The notes below the pieces were generated by a model. That model was given only the letters and a program-made list of their open reading frames with translations, was not told the DNA's origin and searched no databases. Positions 17,027 to 26,600 of a stretch of 64,000 nt of DNA are shown one piece after another. Made by a program: the position numbers and the translations under genes. Position 1 is the first letter of the stretch. Every line of letters starts with the position of its first letter. The stretch lies in assembly GCA_965250105.1 (NCBI GenBank), contig OZ252290.1, forward strand, positions 2,418,001 to 2,482,000. Direction: 5' to 3'. Source of the stretch: JBCBSK01 sp965250105. GTDB taxonomy: Bacteria; Pseudomonadota; Alphaproteobacteria; Rhizobiales; Tepidamorphaceae.

Positions 17027-18742
17027 ATGGGCAACATCTTCTCGAAACTGTCGATCACATCGGCGATGGCGCTGGCCAGCGCCGCGTTTCTGACGCTCGC
17101 CATGCTGATCATCGGCGGCATCGTCTATGTCGTGTCCAATGGTCAGGCGACCAATTCGGCGGTCTACAAGCAGGATGCCAGCCTGCGCACCGCCGCGACG
17201 ATCTTCCAGGAGCGGGTGCCGGGCGCGCGCATCACCTGGAACAGCGACGGATCGGTCGGCCGGATCGAGCTCGAGAGCCTGCCCGAATTCGCCGATCACG
17301 AGATGATCGACACGATCACCCGCATGACCGGCGAGACGGCGACGGTGTTCGCTTGGGACCCGGAGACCGAGGATTTCTGGCGCGCCACCACCAATATCAT
17401 CAAGCCCGACGGCAACCGCGCGGTCGGCACGCCGCTCGGCACCGGCGGCGCGGTCTATCCGGTGATGCTGGACGGCGAGACCTTCGCCGGCCAGGCGACG
17501 ATCCTCGGCAAGGAATATTACACGATCTACGAGCCGATCTTCGCGCCGAACGGCGATGTCATCGGCATCCTCTATGCCGGCGTCGAACAGGCCGCCGTTC
17601 TGGCCAATGTGCGCGAGATCATGACGAGCTTCGTCCTTCTGGCCGCGCCGGTCATTCTCGTCTTTCTCGGCCTGATGTGGTTCATGGTGCGCCGCCTGAT
17701 GCGGCCCGTCACCCATCTCGCCGAGGTGACCGCGCATATCGCCGAGGACGATCTGACCGTCGAGGTGCCCTATACCGAGCGCACGGACCAGATCGGCAGC
17801 ATGGCCCAGGCCGTCGAGACGCTGAAGGAACGCTCGGCCGAACGCCGCCAGCTTGCCGCGGTTCAGGAAACCAGCAAGGAAGAGGCCGAGATCCGGCAGC
17901 ACCGGGTCAGCGAACTGATCGCCGGCTTCCGCTCCAGCACGACGGAACTCCTGGCTTCGGTCGAGGAAACCGCGTCAGGCCTCGACAAGACCGCCGAAGC
18001 GCTGTCCGGCATCGCGCGCGAAAGCTCGAGCCGCTCGTCGGAAACCTCGACCCTGGCCGAGGACGCGACCCAGAACGTGCAGGCCGTCGCCGGCGCGGCG
18101 GAAGAACTGGCGGCGTCCATCTCGGAAATCTCGAGCCAGGTGGCGCGCACCACCGAGATCGTCGATCGGGCGACGGTCGGCACCCGCACCACGAATGAAA
18201 AGGTCGCGGGCCTCGCCGCCTCGGCCGCCAAGATCGGTGAGGTCGTCACGCTGATCCAGGCGATCGCCGAACAGACCAACCTTCTGGCGCTCAACGCCAC
18301 GATCGAGGCGGCGCGCGCCGGCGAGGCCGGCAAGGGCTTCGCCGTCGTGGCCTCGGAAGTGAAGGGGCTCGCCACCCAGACCTCCAAGGCGACCGAGGAG
18401 ATCGGCGCCCAGATCGCCGCCATCCAGGGCTCGACCGAGGATGCCGTCCAGGCGATCGGCGACATCGCGGAAATCATGGAAGAGGTGAACAGCTACACCT
18501 CGACCATCGCCGCCGCCGTCGAGCAGCAGGGTGCGGCGACGTCGGAGATCTCGGCCAATGTGCAGCGCGCCTCCGAAGGCACGACGGCGGTGTCCGAGAA
18601 CATGACGAAGCTCGCCGAAACCGTCGACGAGACCTCGTCCTCGGCCGAGCGCGTGCTGTCGGCCTATGACGAACTGGCCGCCAAGAACACCAAGCTGAAG
18701 AGCGAGATCGGCCAGTTCCTCGACGAGGTGACGGCTGCCTGA
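17027..18742 (+). CDS. Methyl-accepting chemotaxis protein with a periplasmic Cache-type sensor
   Basis: A 571-residue chemoreceptor. It has a first membrane helix (about 8-30), a periplasmic single-Cache domain (about 31-195; G-T-G-G-A-V-Y-P-V and Y-E-P-I-F-A-P-N-G-D-V-I-G are Cache3-like), a second membrane helix (about 200-220), a HAMP domain and a long coiled-coil signalling domain. The hairpin tip is the invariant E-Q-T-N-L-L-A-L-N-A-T-I-E-A-A-R. It signals to a CheA/CheW complex encoded elsewhere. The C-terminus ends without an N-W-E-T-F-type CheR docking tail. The ATG at 17027 is preceded by GGGGG at six bases. The ligand is unknown; Cache3 sensors often bind small carboxylates. Confidence 0.93.
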   Translation: MGNIFSKLSITSAMALASAAFLTLAMLIIGGIVYVVSNGQATNSAVYKQDASLRTAATIFQERVPGARITWNSDGSVGRIELESLPEFADHEMIDTITRMTGETATVFAWDPETEDFWRATTNIIKPDGNRAVGTPLGTGGAVYPVMLDGETFAGQATILGKEYYTIYEPIFAPNGDVIGILYAGVEQAAVLANVREIMTSFVLLAAPVILVFLGLMWFMVRRLMRPVTHLAEVTAHIAEDDLTVEVPYTERTDQIGSMAQAVETLKERSAERRQLAAVQETSKEEAEIRQHRVSELIAGFRSSTTELLASVEETASGLDKTAEALSGIARESSSRSSETSTLAEDATQNVQAVAGAAEELAASISEISSQVARTTEIVDRATVGTRTTNEKVAGLAASAAKIGEVVTLIQAIAEQTNLLALNATIEAARAGEAGKGFAVVASEVKGLATQTSKATEEIGAQIAAIQGSTEDAVQAIGDIAEIMEEVNSYTSTIAAAVEQQGAATSEISANVQRASEGTTAVSENMTKLAETVDETSSSAERVLSAYDELAAKNTKLKSEIGQFLDEVTAA

Positions 18743-19080
18743 TCATCGGTGCCGTCTTCCGGCCGGAATAGACGCCCGTCGAGACAGTGACGAGAAGCGC
18801 CGTAGGGCGCGTCTCGACGGAAGAATCGATATCGCGCGTCGCCACCGCGCCGGCGGGGCTCGACAGCCTGATCGGGCCGTGATAGGCAGCGCGCCGTTCC
18901 CGTCCGGGAACCATCCAATCGAGACCCTGCCGTGACCCCTTTCCGCGACATTCTGCGACGACGCCGTTCCGCCGCCGACATTTTCGGCGTCCGGCACGGC
19001 ATGGCTTTCGCGCGTCGCTGAGCGGGAAGCCTGAGGCGGCCGGACGCAAAGCGTCCACTTGCCGCGATCAGAGTTTCCCC
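18743..19080. other. Intergenic region between chemoreceptor and acetyltransferase genes
   Basis: 338 bases containing the hairpin at 18776-18820 and nothing else I can support. Open frames crossing it lack consistent coding character. A promoter for the acetyltransferase must lie here or at its edge, but I see no good hexamer pair. Confidence 0.35.
18776..18820. repeat. Imperfect long hairpin downstream of the chemoreceptor gene
   Basis: CCGTCGAGAC (18776-18785) is complementary to GTCTCGACGG (18811-18820). Inside it a second stem GCGCC/GGCGC (18797-18801 and 18806-18810) closes a GTAG loop. There is no T run on either strand, so it is not a standard intrinsic terminator. Confidence 0.5.
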
Positions 19081-19587
19081 ATGTCCCTGCCGATCACGAT
19101 TACCGCTGAAATCCCGCAACATGCCGCCGAGATCGACGCGCTGAACGCGTTGACCTTCGGGCCCGGCCGTTTCGCGCGCACCGCCTACCGCCTGCGCGAA
19201 GGCAGCGCGCCCGTCGACGGGCTCGGCCATGTCGCGCTCTGCGGCGACCGGGTCATGGGCTCGGTCCAGTTCACCGCCGTGACGATTGGTGCCGTGACGC
19301 CGGCGCTCTTGCTTGGGCCCCTCTGCGTCCATCCCGACATCGCCAATCGCGGCCATGGCCTGGCCTTGATGCGGACCGGGCTCGACGCGGCGCGCGCCGC
19401 CGGCCACGGCCTCGTCATCCTGGTCGGGGATCTGCCCTATTATGCGCGCGCCGGCTTCGTTCAGGTGCCGGCCGGGCAAATCACCCTGCCGGGCCCGGTC
19501 GATCCGGCCCGTCTTCTGGCACTCGACCTGGTGCCCGGCGCGCTCGACGGCGCGCGGGGACCGGTCGTGGCGATGCGAACGCTCTGA
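19081..19587 (+). CDS. GNAT-family N-acetyltransferase (YhbS-like)
   Basis: A 168-residue single-domain acetyltransferase. The acetyl-CoA-binding motif A is visible as L-L-G-P-L-C-V-H-P-D-I-A-N-R-G-H-G, followed by L-V-G-D-L-P-Y-Y-A-R-A-G-F, which is characteristic of the COG3153/YhbS group. The acceptor substrate is not predictable. There is no clear Shine-Dalgarno sequence before the ATG at 19081. The gene is convergent with the membrane-protein gene ending at 19594, only six bases away. No terminator is visible in that gap. Confidence 0.88.
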   Translation: MSLPITITAEIPQHAAEIDALNALTFGPGRFARTAYRLREGSAPVDGLGHVALCGDRVMGSVQFTAVTIGAVTPALLLGPLCVHPDIANRGHGLALMRTGLDAARAAGHGLVILVGDLPYYARAGFVQVPAGQITLPGPVDPARLLALDLVPGALDGARGPVVAMRTL

Positions 19588-19593
19588 CCGGCG

Positions 19594-21675
19594 TTACCGC
19601 CCCTCGCGCCACCAGGTCGCGCCGAGGATCCCCAAAAGCAGCAACAGGCCGGCCAGGCCCGCCAGGATCGGCGTCGCCGACACCCCGACAAGGGCTGATG
19701 CCGTGCTGCGCCGGAACCCCATCCAGTCGGAGCCGGCGAGGGCCGTCGTCGCGCGCATCGGCAGAACGCGCGGCACCACGACATCCGCGCCGTCGGCGTC
19801 GACCAGCCGGAACACGCCGCCGCGTGTCTCGTCGGCGATCGGCGCCACAACGATATCAGTGCTGGTGACCTCGGCGAATTCGCGCGGATTGAGCGGTCCG
19901 ACGCTGGCCAGCGCGGTCAGATCGCTGTCCTGGACCGTATAGAGCCCGAAACCGTCGGTCGGCACCGTGCCGCGAAACACGCCGGGGCGTACTTCCTCGA
20001 GCGCGGTTTCCTGGATCTCGCCGTCGGGTCCGATGATGGTCACCGGTTCGACGGTCTCGCCAAGCGTGCGCCGCTCGATCGTCAGTCCGTCGCCCTGGCT
20101 GACCGCCTCGAGCGCTTCCTCCTCGAGGTCGGTTTCCTGCATCAGCCAGTGGCCGAGCCGGCGCAGCATCTGGACATAGGGCCCACCGCCCTCATAGCCG
20201 CGCGCCCACAGCCAGGCATGATCCGACAACAGCACGGCGACCCGGCCCTCGCCCTCGCGATTGACCATCAGGAGCGGCCGTTCGCCGGGGCCGGTCATCA
20301 AGACGTCGCCGCGCTCGACATGGGCGTCGACCAGCCGGAACCAGCGGCTCCAGTCGGGCGGTGTCTGCTCGCTTCCGTCGAGCCCTTCGGTGATCGGATG
20401 GCGGAAGCCGGTATCCGACAGGATCGGATAATAGGGCTGTTCGATCATCTCGCCGGTCGGCACCACCGGCAGCACGCTGGCCAGCGGAGTGCGGGCGAGG
20501 CTGCCCTGCAAGGCGAGATCGGGTCCGGCGGCGACCAGCAGCGCGCCGCCATTTTCGACATAGCGCGCGATATTGTCGAAATAGGAAATCGGCAGCACGC
20601 CGCGGCGCTGATAGCGGTCGAAGATGATCAAGTCGAACTCGTCGATCTTTTCCTGAAACAGTTCCCGGGTCGGGAAGGCGATCAGCGACAATTGCGAGAT
20701 CGGCGTGCCGTCCTGCTTTTCCGGCGGCCGCAGAATGGTGAAATGCACGAGATCGACGGCGGCATCGGATTTCAGGATGTTGCGCCAGGTCCGCTCGCCG
20801 GCATGCGGTTCGCCGGATACCAGGAGGACGCGGAGATTTTCACGGATGCCCTCGACCGATAGCACCGCGCGATTGTTGACCGCCGTCAACTCGTTGGGCG
20901 CGGCCTCCGCCTCGATCTCGATCAGATTGCGCCCGCCGCGCGCGATCTCGACCGGCACGCTGACGAGGTCCTCTGGCAGGACGCGGCGCGTGGTGATCAG
21001 GTCGCCGTCGCGGCGGATGCGGATCTCGACCCGGCCGTCAGGGGCGGGATTGGCGACGGGACCGGTCTCGGTGACGCGGAAGGTGACGTCCTTGGCCTCG
21101 CCAACGATGCCGAAGCGCGGCGACGCCTCGAGCACGACCCGGCGGTCGGCCTCGTCGTCATGGCCGGTCAGAAGCGTGTGGATCGGCGCATCGATGCCGA
21201 GCGCCGCGGCGCGTTCGGGCGCGTCATGGATGCGCCCGTCGGTGACCAGCACCACGCCGGCCACCTGTTCGGGCGGCACATCGGCGAGCGCGTCGCCGAG
21301 CGCGCCGAACAGTTCGGTGCCATCGGCCTGATTGCGGCCGGCGATCGTCCAGCGGATCTCGAAATCCGACAGGCCCGACAGCCGCTCTTCGAGCAGGCGA
21401 CGCGCCTCGGCGGTGATCGCGCGACGGTCGGCGATCGTCTGGCTGTCGCTCTGGTCGACGACGACCGCGACGACCCCGGGCAGCGGATCGCGCTCCTCGC
21501 GGCGGAACTCGGGTGCCAGAAGCGCCAGCCAGATCAGCGCGAAGGCGGTCAGCCGCAGCCAGGCGCCGGGCATGCGCACGATGAAGCTCGGCAGGGAGGC
21601 GGCAAACGCCACGATGCCGAGCCCGATCAGCACGGGCCAGGAGAACAGCGGATCGATGGTCAGCGTCCAGGTCAT
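19594..21675 (-). CDS. Membrane protein with glutamine-amidotransferase-like domain (BatA/DUF4159 cluster partner)
   Basis: A 693-residue protein with two N-terminal membrane helices (about 10-27 and 36-52), a vWA-like start (V-A-V-V-V-D-Q-S-D-S), a large periplasmic region that includes a ThuA/class I glutamine-amidotransferase-like fold around 310-480, and one C-terminal helix (about 668-688). The vWA metal site is degenerate (D-Q-S-D-S instead of D-x-S-x-S). Catalytic residues of real amidotransferases are not evident. It is the last gene of the MoxR-DUF58-DUF4159 operon, 18 bases after the preceding gene. The cluster is widespread in alphaproteobacteria; related Bat operons affect envelope integrity and aerotolerance, but the role here is unknown. 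Confidence 0.8.
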   Translation of the reverse strand: MTWTLTIDPLFSWPVLIGLGIVAFAASLPSFIVRMPGAWLRLTAFALIWLALLAPEFRREERDPLPGVVAVVVDQSDSQTIADRRAITAEARRLLEERLSGLSDFEIRWTIAGRNQADGTELFGALGDALADVPPEQVAGVVLVTDGRIHDAPERAAALGIDAPIHTLLTGHDDEADRRVVLEASPRFGIVGEAKDVTFRVTETGPVANPAPDGRVEIRIRRDGDLITTRRVLPEDLVSVPVEIARGGRNLIEIEAEAAPNELTAVNNRAVLSVEGIRENLRVLLVSGEPHAGERTWRNILKSDAAVDLVHFTILRPPEKQDGTPISQLSLIAFPTRELFQEKIDEFDLIIFDRYQRRGVLPISYFDNIARYVENGGALLVAAGPDLALQGSLARTPLASVLPVVPTGEMIEQPYYPILSDTGFRHPITEGLDGSEQTPPDWSRWFRLVDAHVERGDVLMTGPGERPLLMVNREGEGRVAVLLSDHAWLWARGYEGGGPYVQMLRRLGHWLMQETDLEEEALEAVSQGDGLTIERRTLGETVEPVTIIGPDGEIQETALEEVRPGVFRGTVPTDGFGLYTVQDSDLTALASVGPLNPREFAEVTSTDIVVAPIADETRGGVFRLVDADGADVVVPRVLPMRATTALAGSDWMGFRRSTASALVGVSATPILAGLAGLLLLLGILGATWWREGR

Positions 21676-21693
21676 CGCGCTCTCTTCCGCTCC

Positions 21694-24624
21694 CTATTGT
21701 CCGAGCCGTTCGAGCAGCGCCGGGATATGAACCTGGTCGGCCTTGTAGTTCCCGGTCAGCGTATACATGACGATGTTGATGCCGACCCGGCGCGCCATTT
21801 CGCGCTGGTTCTCGCCGCCCGGCACGACCGGGTAAAGCGGCACGCCGGTCGCGTCCTCGGCCCAGGCGCCGGCCAGATCATTGGCGGTGATCATGATCGA
21901 GGAGACGCCGTCGGCGTTATAGGCCGGGCGCGGCGGGGCGTTCGGATCGCGCTCCAGCGCCTCGACCCAGAGCGGGCCGCCATCGAAGCGGCCGGGGAAA
22001 TCCTGCAACAGATAGAAGGTCTTGGTCAGCACATGGTCGACCGGCACGGGTTCCAGCGCCGGCAGGTCGAGGCCGGCGAGCAGCGCGCGTAAGCGCTGCA
22101 TGCCGGGACCGACGCTGCCCGACCAGGCCGCGCCGCCGGTGACCTGGTCGCGGGTATCGAACAGGATCGTGCCGCCGCTCTTCATGTAGCGATCGATGCG
22201 AGCGAGCGTCTCGGCGTCGGGCACGACGAGATTGTCGTCGATCGGCCAGTAGAGCAGCGGGAAGAACGCCAGTTCGTCGCTCGAGATATCGATGCCGATC
22301 GGCAGGCCCGGTTCGAGCGAGGTGCGCGCGGCCAGCGCCCGGCTCAGCCCTGTGAGGCCGAGCCGGCTCGTCTCGTCGATCTCGGCATTGCCGGTCACCA
22401 CATAAGCAAGCCGTGTGTCGAGCGTCGCGTCGAGGGCGAAAAGGTCTTCCGCCTCCGTCGTTTGGGCCGTGGCGTCGGTTTCGGACTGCGCCAAAGCGGG
22501 TGTCGTCGCGACCGAGGAAAGCGCCGCGACGAGGCCGATGGCCAGCAGCAGCGCCATGGCCTGTTCGGCGGGCTTGGCGAAACGCGGCCTGAGGCCGGAC
22601 AGGAAGAGAATGGCCAGCGAATCGAGCGCCAGCAGGATGAGTGCCGCCGCGAACAGCCAGGGCGCCAGCGGCGCCGGCTCCTCGCTCGGATAGTCGAGTG
22701 CCGCGACATCCGGGCCCGACAGCGTCAACGGGTCGAGATCGGCGTTCTCGCCGAACAGGTTCAGCGCGCGGAAGGCGGTTTCGCTGCCGTAAAGGCCCGG
22801 CGGATGGTCGGGACCCGGCGTGACGGTGTCGATATCGGCGGCCAGGATCGGCTGCGCAGTGACCGGCGGCGGCACGCTGGCGCCGCGCCCGTCGAGCACC
22901 CGGATCGGCCGCAGCATCGCGGTTGCCTCGCCGCCGCGGGCCACCGGCCGGTCAGCCGTTTCCGCTTCGCCGGCCGATCGCGTGGTCGGCGCCGGCGCCA
23001 GGCCGAGCAGGCGTTGCATCATGTCGACGAAGACGCCCGACAGCGGCAGGGTCGACCAGGCCGTATCGGCGGTGACGTGAAACAGGACGAGCCAGCCATT
23101 GCCGCGCCGTTCGGCGGTTACCAGCGGCGTGCCGTCGGCGAGCGTGGCCCAGGTCTTGTTCTGAAGGTCGATATCGGGTTCGGCGAGCACTTGGCGCTCG
23201 ACGACGATGTCGTCTGGCACGTCAAGGCCGGCGAAGGCACCGGTCTCGGGAAAGTCCGCCAGCGACTGCGGTTCCGACCAGGACAGCGCGCCGCCGAGCG
23301 TGCGTTCGCCCTGGCGCAGCCGCACCGGCGCCAGCGGGTCCTCGGCCGCCGCGAGCCGGGGACCGGCGAAGCGCAAGACCACGCCGCCATCGTCGATCCA
23401 GTCCGACAGCAGTGCCTCGTCGGCCTCGCTCAGCGTGCCGATATCGGCCATCACGATGAGCGAGGCGCCGTTGTCGATGAGATCGGACAGGACGGCGCCG
23501 GTGCTCGCGCCGCGCGGCTCCTCGATATCGGCGAACGGCGCCAGTGCCTGGGTTATGTAATGCAGCGGGGCGAGCAGCGGCTGGGCGTCGTCGACCACCG
23601 TCGCCGACAACAGGCCCACCGTCTTGCGCTGGAAACGGTCGTCGAGCAGCTGCACGGCGGCGGCGCTCTGCTCGCCGGCGATCTCGATGCGCGCGATCTC
23701 GTTGCGGATCTCGATCGGCAGGTCGAAGCGGGCGGCTGGCCCGATGTCGGTCTGGGCCGCCGCGTCCTGTCCGGCCGCTGCCGGATCCGTCGCGCCGCCG
23801 TTGTCGGTGACCGGCGCCTCGGCGACGACGCGTCCGCGCTGGTCGAGCGCGCGCAATTGCAGTGCGCCGGCCTGGGCGCCGTCGGGCAGCGCGACGCGCG
23901 CCACGAGATCGCCCGCGCTCTGCTCCGGGCGCAGGAGAACCGGTGGCGTCTCGCCTGGTCGGGGCGTGAAGCCGTGCACGGCCGTGCCGGCGAAACTGGT
24001 CGCCAGAAGATCGTTCAGCGCGCCGTCGGGCGCGCCATGATCGAGGCCGTCGGTCAGCCAGACGATATCGCCGGGCGGTGACGTCCCGCTTGCCGCCGCA
24101 AGTGCCGCGACCGCCGCCGGCCGGTCGGGCGCATAGGGCACCGGTTCGATGGCGCCGACGAGATCGCGCGCCTCGCGGGCGGCCAGCGGCACGACGATGT
24201 CGCGGGTCGCGGGCGCCGCCGTGGTCTGGACGGTGATCGCGCGGCCTGCGCGGTCGGCCTCGGCGATGACCTGTTCGGCCATGGCGACGATGCGGTCCCA
24301 GTCGGTGGCGGAGGCCCAGCCATCGTCGATCAGAAGCGCCACGGGGCCTGTGCCGGACAGGGTGACCGTGGTCGGATTGAGCGTCGGGCGCGCCAGCGCC
24401 AGGATGATCAGCGTGGCGATCAGGATACGCAGAAGCGTCAGCCACCAGGGGCTGCGGGCACGGGTTTCCTCGCGCTTTTCGAGCCCCAGCAGGATGCGGG
24501 TCGCGGGAAAGGTCACGCGTTGCGGGCGCGGCGGGGTGAAGCGCAGCAACAGCCAGATCGCCGGCAGCGCGATCAAGCCCAGGAGCGCCAGCGGTTCGAG
24601 GAACAGGACGGGGAAACCGGTCAT
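21694..24624 (-). CDS. BatA N-terminal / DUF4159 membrane protein
   Basis: A 976-residue protein. The N-terminus has the BatA-type start: a membrane helix (about 8-25), T-F-P-A-T-R-I-L-L-G-L, then a second helix (about 60-78). A vWA-like segment with a poor metal motif follows (L-L-I-D-D-G-W-A-S). After a glutamine-amidotransferase-like middle and two more helices (about 650-700), the last about 210 residues form a DUF4159 domain (R-L-A-Y-V-V-T-G-N near its start; F-Y-L-L-Q-D-F-P-G-R-F; S-I-M-I-T-A-N-D-L). Its start overlaps the DUF58 stop (ATGA at 24621-24624), so the genes are translationally coupled. Function unknown; presumably in an envelope complex with its operon partners. Confidence 0.85.
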   Translation of the reverse strand: MTGFPVLFLEPLALLGLIALPAIWLLLRFTPPRPQRVTFPATRILLGLEKREETRARSPWWLTLLRILIATLIILALARPTLNPTTVTLSGTGPVALLIDDGWASATDWDRIVAMAEQVIAEADRAGRAITVQTTAAPATRDIVVPLAAREARDLVGAIEPVPYAPDRPAAVAALAAASGTSPPGDIVWLTDGLDHGAPDGALNDLLATSFAGTAVHGFTPRPGETPPVLLRPEQSAGDLVARVALPDGAQAGALQLRALDQRGRVVAEAPVTDNGGATDPAAAGQDAAAQTDIGPAARFDLPIEIRNEIARIEIAGEQSAAAVQLLDDRFQRKTVGLLSATVVDDAQPLLAPLHYITQALAPFADIEEPRGASTGAVLSDLIDNGASLIVMADIGTLSEADEALLSDWIDDGGVVLRFAGPRLAAAEDPLAPVRLRQGERTLGGALSWSEPQSLADFPETGAFAGLDVPDDIVVERQVLAEPDIDLQNKTWATLADGTPLVTAERRGNGWLVLFHVTADTAWSTLPLSGVFVDMMQRLLGLAPAPTTRSAGEAETADRPVARGGEATAMLRPIRVLDGRGASVPPPVTAQPILAADIDTVTPGPDHPPGLYGSETAFRALNLFGENADLDPLTLSGPDVAALDYPSEEPAPLAPWLFAAALILLALDSLAILFLSGLRPRFAKPAEQAMALLLAIGLVAALSSVATTPALAQSETDATAQTTEAEDLFALDATLDTRLAYVVTGNAEIDETSRLGLTGLSRALAARTSLEPGLPIGIDISSDELAFFPLLYWPIDDNLVVPDAETLARIDRYMKSGGTILFDTRDQVTGGAAWSGSVGPGMQRLRALLAGLDLPALEPVPVDHVLTKTFYLLQDFPGRFDGGPLWVEALERDPNAPPRPAYNADGVSSIMITANDLAGAWAEDATGVPLYPVVPGGENQREMARRVGINIVMYTLTGNYKADQVHIPALLERLGQ

Positions 24625-25592
24625 GCGGCCGCGTCTCCCGGCGTTTCCATGGCAAGCGATGCCATCGGGCGCTCGCGCGTGACGGCCGGCGCGCCGTGAC
24701 CGCCGAGCTGTCCGTGCAGCGCCATCAGCGCCAGCCCCGCCGGGCGATCGGTATGGTGAATCATATGCGCCCAGTTAAGACCGCGAAACATGGCGACAAG
24801 ACGGTCGTGGCGCTCGTGCATGCGTTGCAGGAAGGCGGTGCGCACGCCGTCCGCCTTGCCCATCACGATGTCCATGCCGGTTTCCGGATCGGTGAACTCG
24901 ATGCGCCCGGTATACGGGAACACCTGTTCGACCGGATCGATGATCTGCATGGCATGGCCCGACACGCCGCCGCTGGCGATGGCGCGGAATTCGGGGTCGA
25001 GCTCGACCAGCGGATCGAGCAGGTCGGAGATGATGACGAGTTCGGAAAAGCGCGGCAGCGCGCCGCCCGACGGCACCACGAGCGGGGCGGGATGCTCGAC
25101 ATGGGCGAGTTCGCCGGCGGCGCGTTCGGCGGCGTTCCGGGTCGCGGTCGGGCGCATCACCCCGACGATGCCGACCCGCTCGCCGCCGCGCACCAGGAGG
25201 TCGACCAGCGCCAGCGTCAGCACCACCGCGCGGTCGATCTTGGCCTGTGTCGCGAGATCGGAGCGGAAGAACATCGACGGCGACCGGTCGAGCGCGATCC
25301 ACACCGTGTGCGCCGCTTCCCATTCGCGTTCGCGGACATAGAGATTGTCGTCGCGCGCCGAGCGTCGCCAGTCGATGCGGCGGGCGGGCTCACCGCTCTG
25401 GAAGCGGCGGAACTGCCAGAAGGTTTCCCCCGGGCCGGCGCGCCGGCGGCCATGCAGGCCATGGCTGACCGTGGTGGCGATGCGCTTGGCCTGCATGAGG
25501 AGATCCGGCAGGCGCGCGGCCAGTTCCTCCGCGCGCCGCGCGGCATCGCCATAGTCGGGCGTGTCGGGATGAAATCCGACGCGATCGGCCAA
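24621..25592 (-). CDS. DUF58 domain protein (MoxR-associated, vWA-like)
   Basis: A 323-residue protein of the DUF58 family, the usual partner of MoxR ATPases. The family signature R-R-I-D-W-R-R-S-A-R appears near residue 75, followed by the vWA-like start V-W-I-A-L-D-R-S-P-S-M with a metal-site D-x-S-x-S. No membrane helix is present, so it is probably cytoplasmic or peripheral. The most likely start is TTG at 25592, five bases after the moxR stop codon; no ATG gives a better N-terminus. It overlaps the DUF4159 gene by ATGA. By family precedent MoxR may remodel a complex containing this protein. Confidence 0.88.
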   Translation of the reverse strand: MADRVGFHPDTPDYGDAARRAEELAARLPDLLMQAKRIATTVSHGLHGRRRAGPGETFWQFRRFQSGEPARRIDWRRSARDDNLYVREREWEAAHTVWIALDRSPSMFFRSDLATQAKIDRAVVLTLALVDLLVRGGERVGIVGVMRPTATRNAAERAAGELAHVEHPAPLVVPSGGALPRFSELVIISDLLDPLVELDPEFRAIASGGVSGHAMQIIDPVEQVFPYTGRIEFTDPETGMDIVMGKADGVRTAFLQRMHERHDRLVAMFRGLNWAHMIHHTDRPAGLALMALHGQLGGHGAPAVTRERPMASLAMETPGDAAA

Positions 25593-25597
25593 GACGG

Positions 25598-26593
25598 CTA
25601 TCCGATCCGCTCGACGAGCCGGGAGATCACCTCCGGCACGGTGAGCCCGTCGGCGCGCGCCGAGAAGCTGAGCGCCATGCGGTGCTGCAGGACCGGCACG
25701 GCCAGCGCCGCGACGTCGTCGACAGACGGCGCGAGCCGCCCGTCAAGCAGCGCGCGGGCGCGCACGGTCAGCATCAGCGCCTGGCTGGCGCGCGGACCCG
25801 GACCCCAGGCGATCTGTTCGTCGACCGTCGTGTCGCCCGATCCGGGGCGCGCGGCGCGCACCAGGGTGAGGATCGCTTCGGCGACCGATTCGCCGACCGG
25901 AATGCGACGCACCAGCCGCTGCGCCGTTTCGAGATCGTCGCCGATCATGATCTGGCTGGCCTTGGCCTCGGCCTCGCCGGTGGTTTCGATCAGCATGCGC
26001 CGTTCGGCGTCGAGATCGGGGTAGTGGACGTCGATCTGCATCAGGAAGCGGTCGAGCTGGGCTTCCGGCAGCGGATAGGTGCCTTCCTGTTCGAGCGGGT
26101 TCTGGGTCGCGAGCACGTGGAACGGGGCGGGCAGGTCGTGGCGGTGGCCGGCGACGGTGACATGCTGTTCCTGCATCGCCTGCAACAGCGCCGACTGGGT
26201 GCGCGGGCTGGCGCGGTTGATCTCGTCGGCCATCAGGAGCTGACAGAACACCGGCCCCTTCAGGAAGCGGAAGCTGCGGCTGCCATCGGCCGCCTCCTCC
26301 AGCACTTCCGAGCCGAGAATGTCGGACGGCATCAGGTCGGGCGTGAACTGCACGCGCCGCGCCTCGAGGCCGAGCACCGTTCCCATGGTCTCGACGAGCT
26401 TGGTTTTCGCGAGGCCCGGAACGCCGACCAGAAGCGCGTGCCCGCCCGACAGAACGGTGATCAGCGCATCCTCGATGACGTCTTCCTGGCCGAAGATGAC
26501 GGTGCCGATCGCGGCTTTCGCGTTCTTCACCTTGGCCGCGACCGCATCCGCGAGGCGGACGATGTCGTCGGTGCTCTGTTCGGTAATGGTCAT
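25598..26593 (-). CDS. MoxR-family AAA+ ATPase
   Basis: A 331-residue AAA+ ATPase. Walker A is G-V-P-G-L-A-K-T-K-L (about residue 57), Walker B is L-L-M-A-D-E-I-N-R (about 122), and the sensor region A-T-Q-N-P-L-E-Q-E-G-T-Y-P-L-P-E-A-Q is diagnostic for MoxR. MoxR proteins act as chaperones that insert cofactors into, or remodel, vWA-domain partners, matching the DUF58 and BatA-like genes that follow in the operon. It is the first gene of the four-gene unit. The candidate promoter (26601-26629) would start transcription within about two bases of the ATG, giving a leaderless message. Confidence 0.95.
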   Translation of the reverse strand: MTITEQSTDDIVRLADAVAAKVKNAKAAIGTVIFGQEDVIEDALITVLSGGHALLVGVPGLAKTKLVETMGTVLGLEARRVQFTPDLMPSDILGSEVLEEAADGSRSFRFLKGPVFCQLLMADEINRASPRTQSALLQAMQEQHVTVAGHRHDLPAPFHVLATQNPLEQEGTYPLPEAQLDRFLMQIDVHYPDLDAERRMLIETTGEAEAKASQIMIGDDLETAQRLVRRIPVGESVAEAILTLVRAARPGSGDTTVDEQIAWGPGPRASQALMLTVRARALLDGRLAPSVDDVAALAVPVLQHRMALSFSARADGLTVPEVISRLVERIG

Positions 26594-26600
26594 GACCCTT

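Noticed and set aside
22462..24081. A 539-codon open frame antisense to the DUF4159 gene
   Set aside because: High-GC DNA leaves long open antisense frames opposite real genes. This one has Arg/Gly/Gln-rich composition, no recognisable domain and lies wholly inside a confidently called gene.
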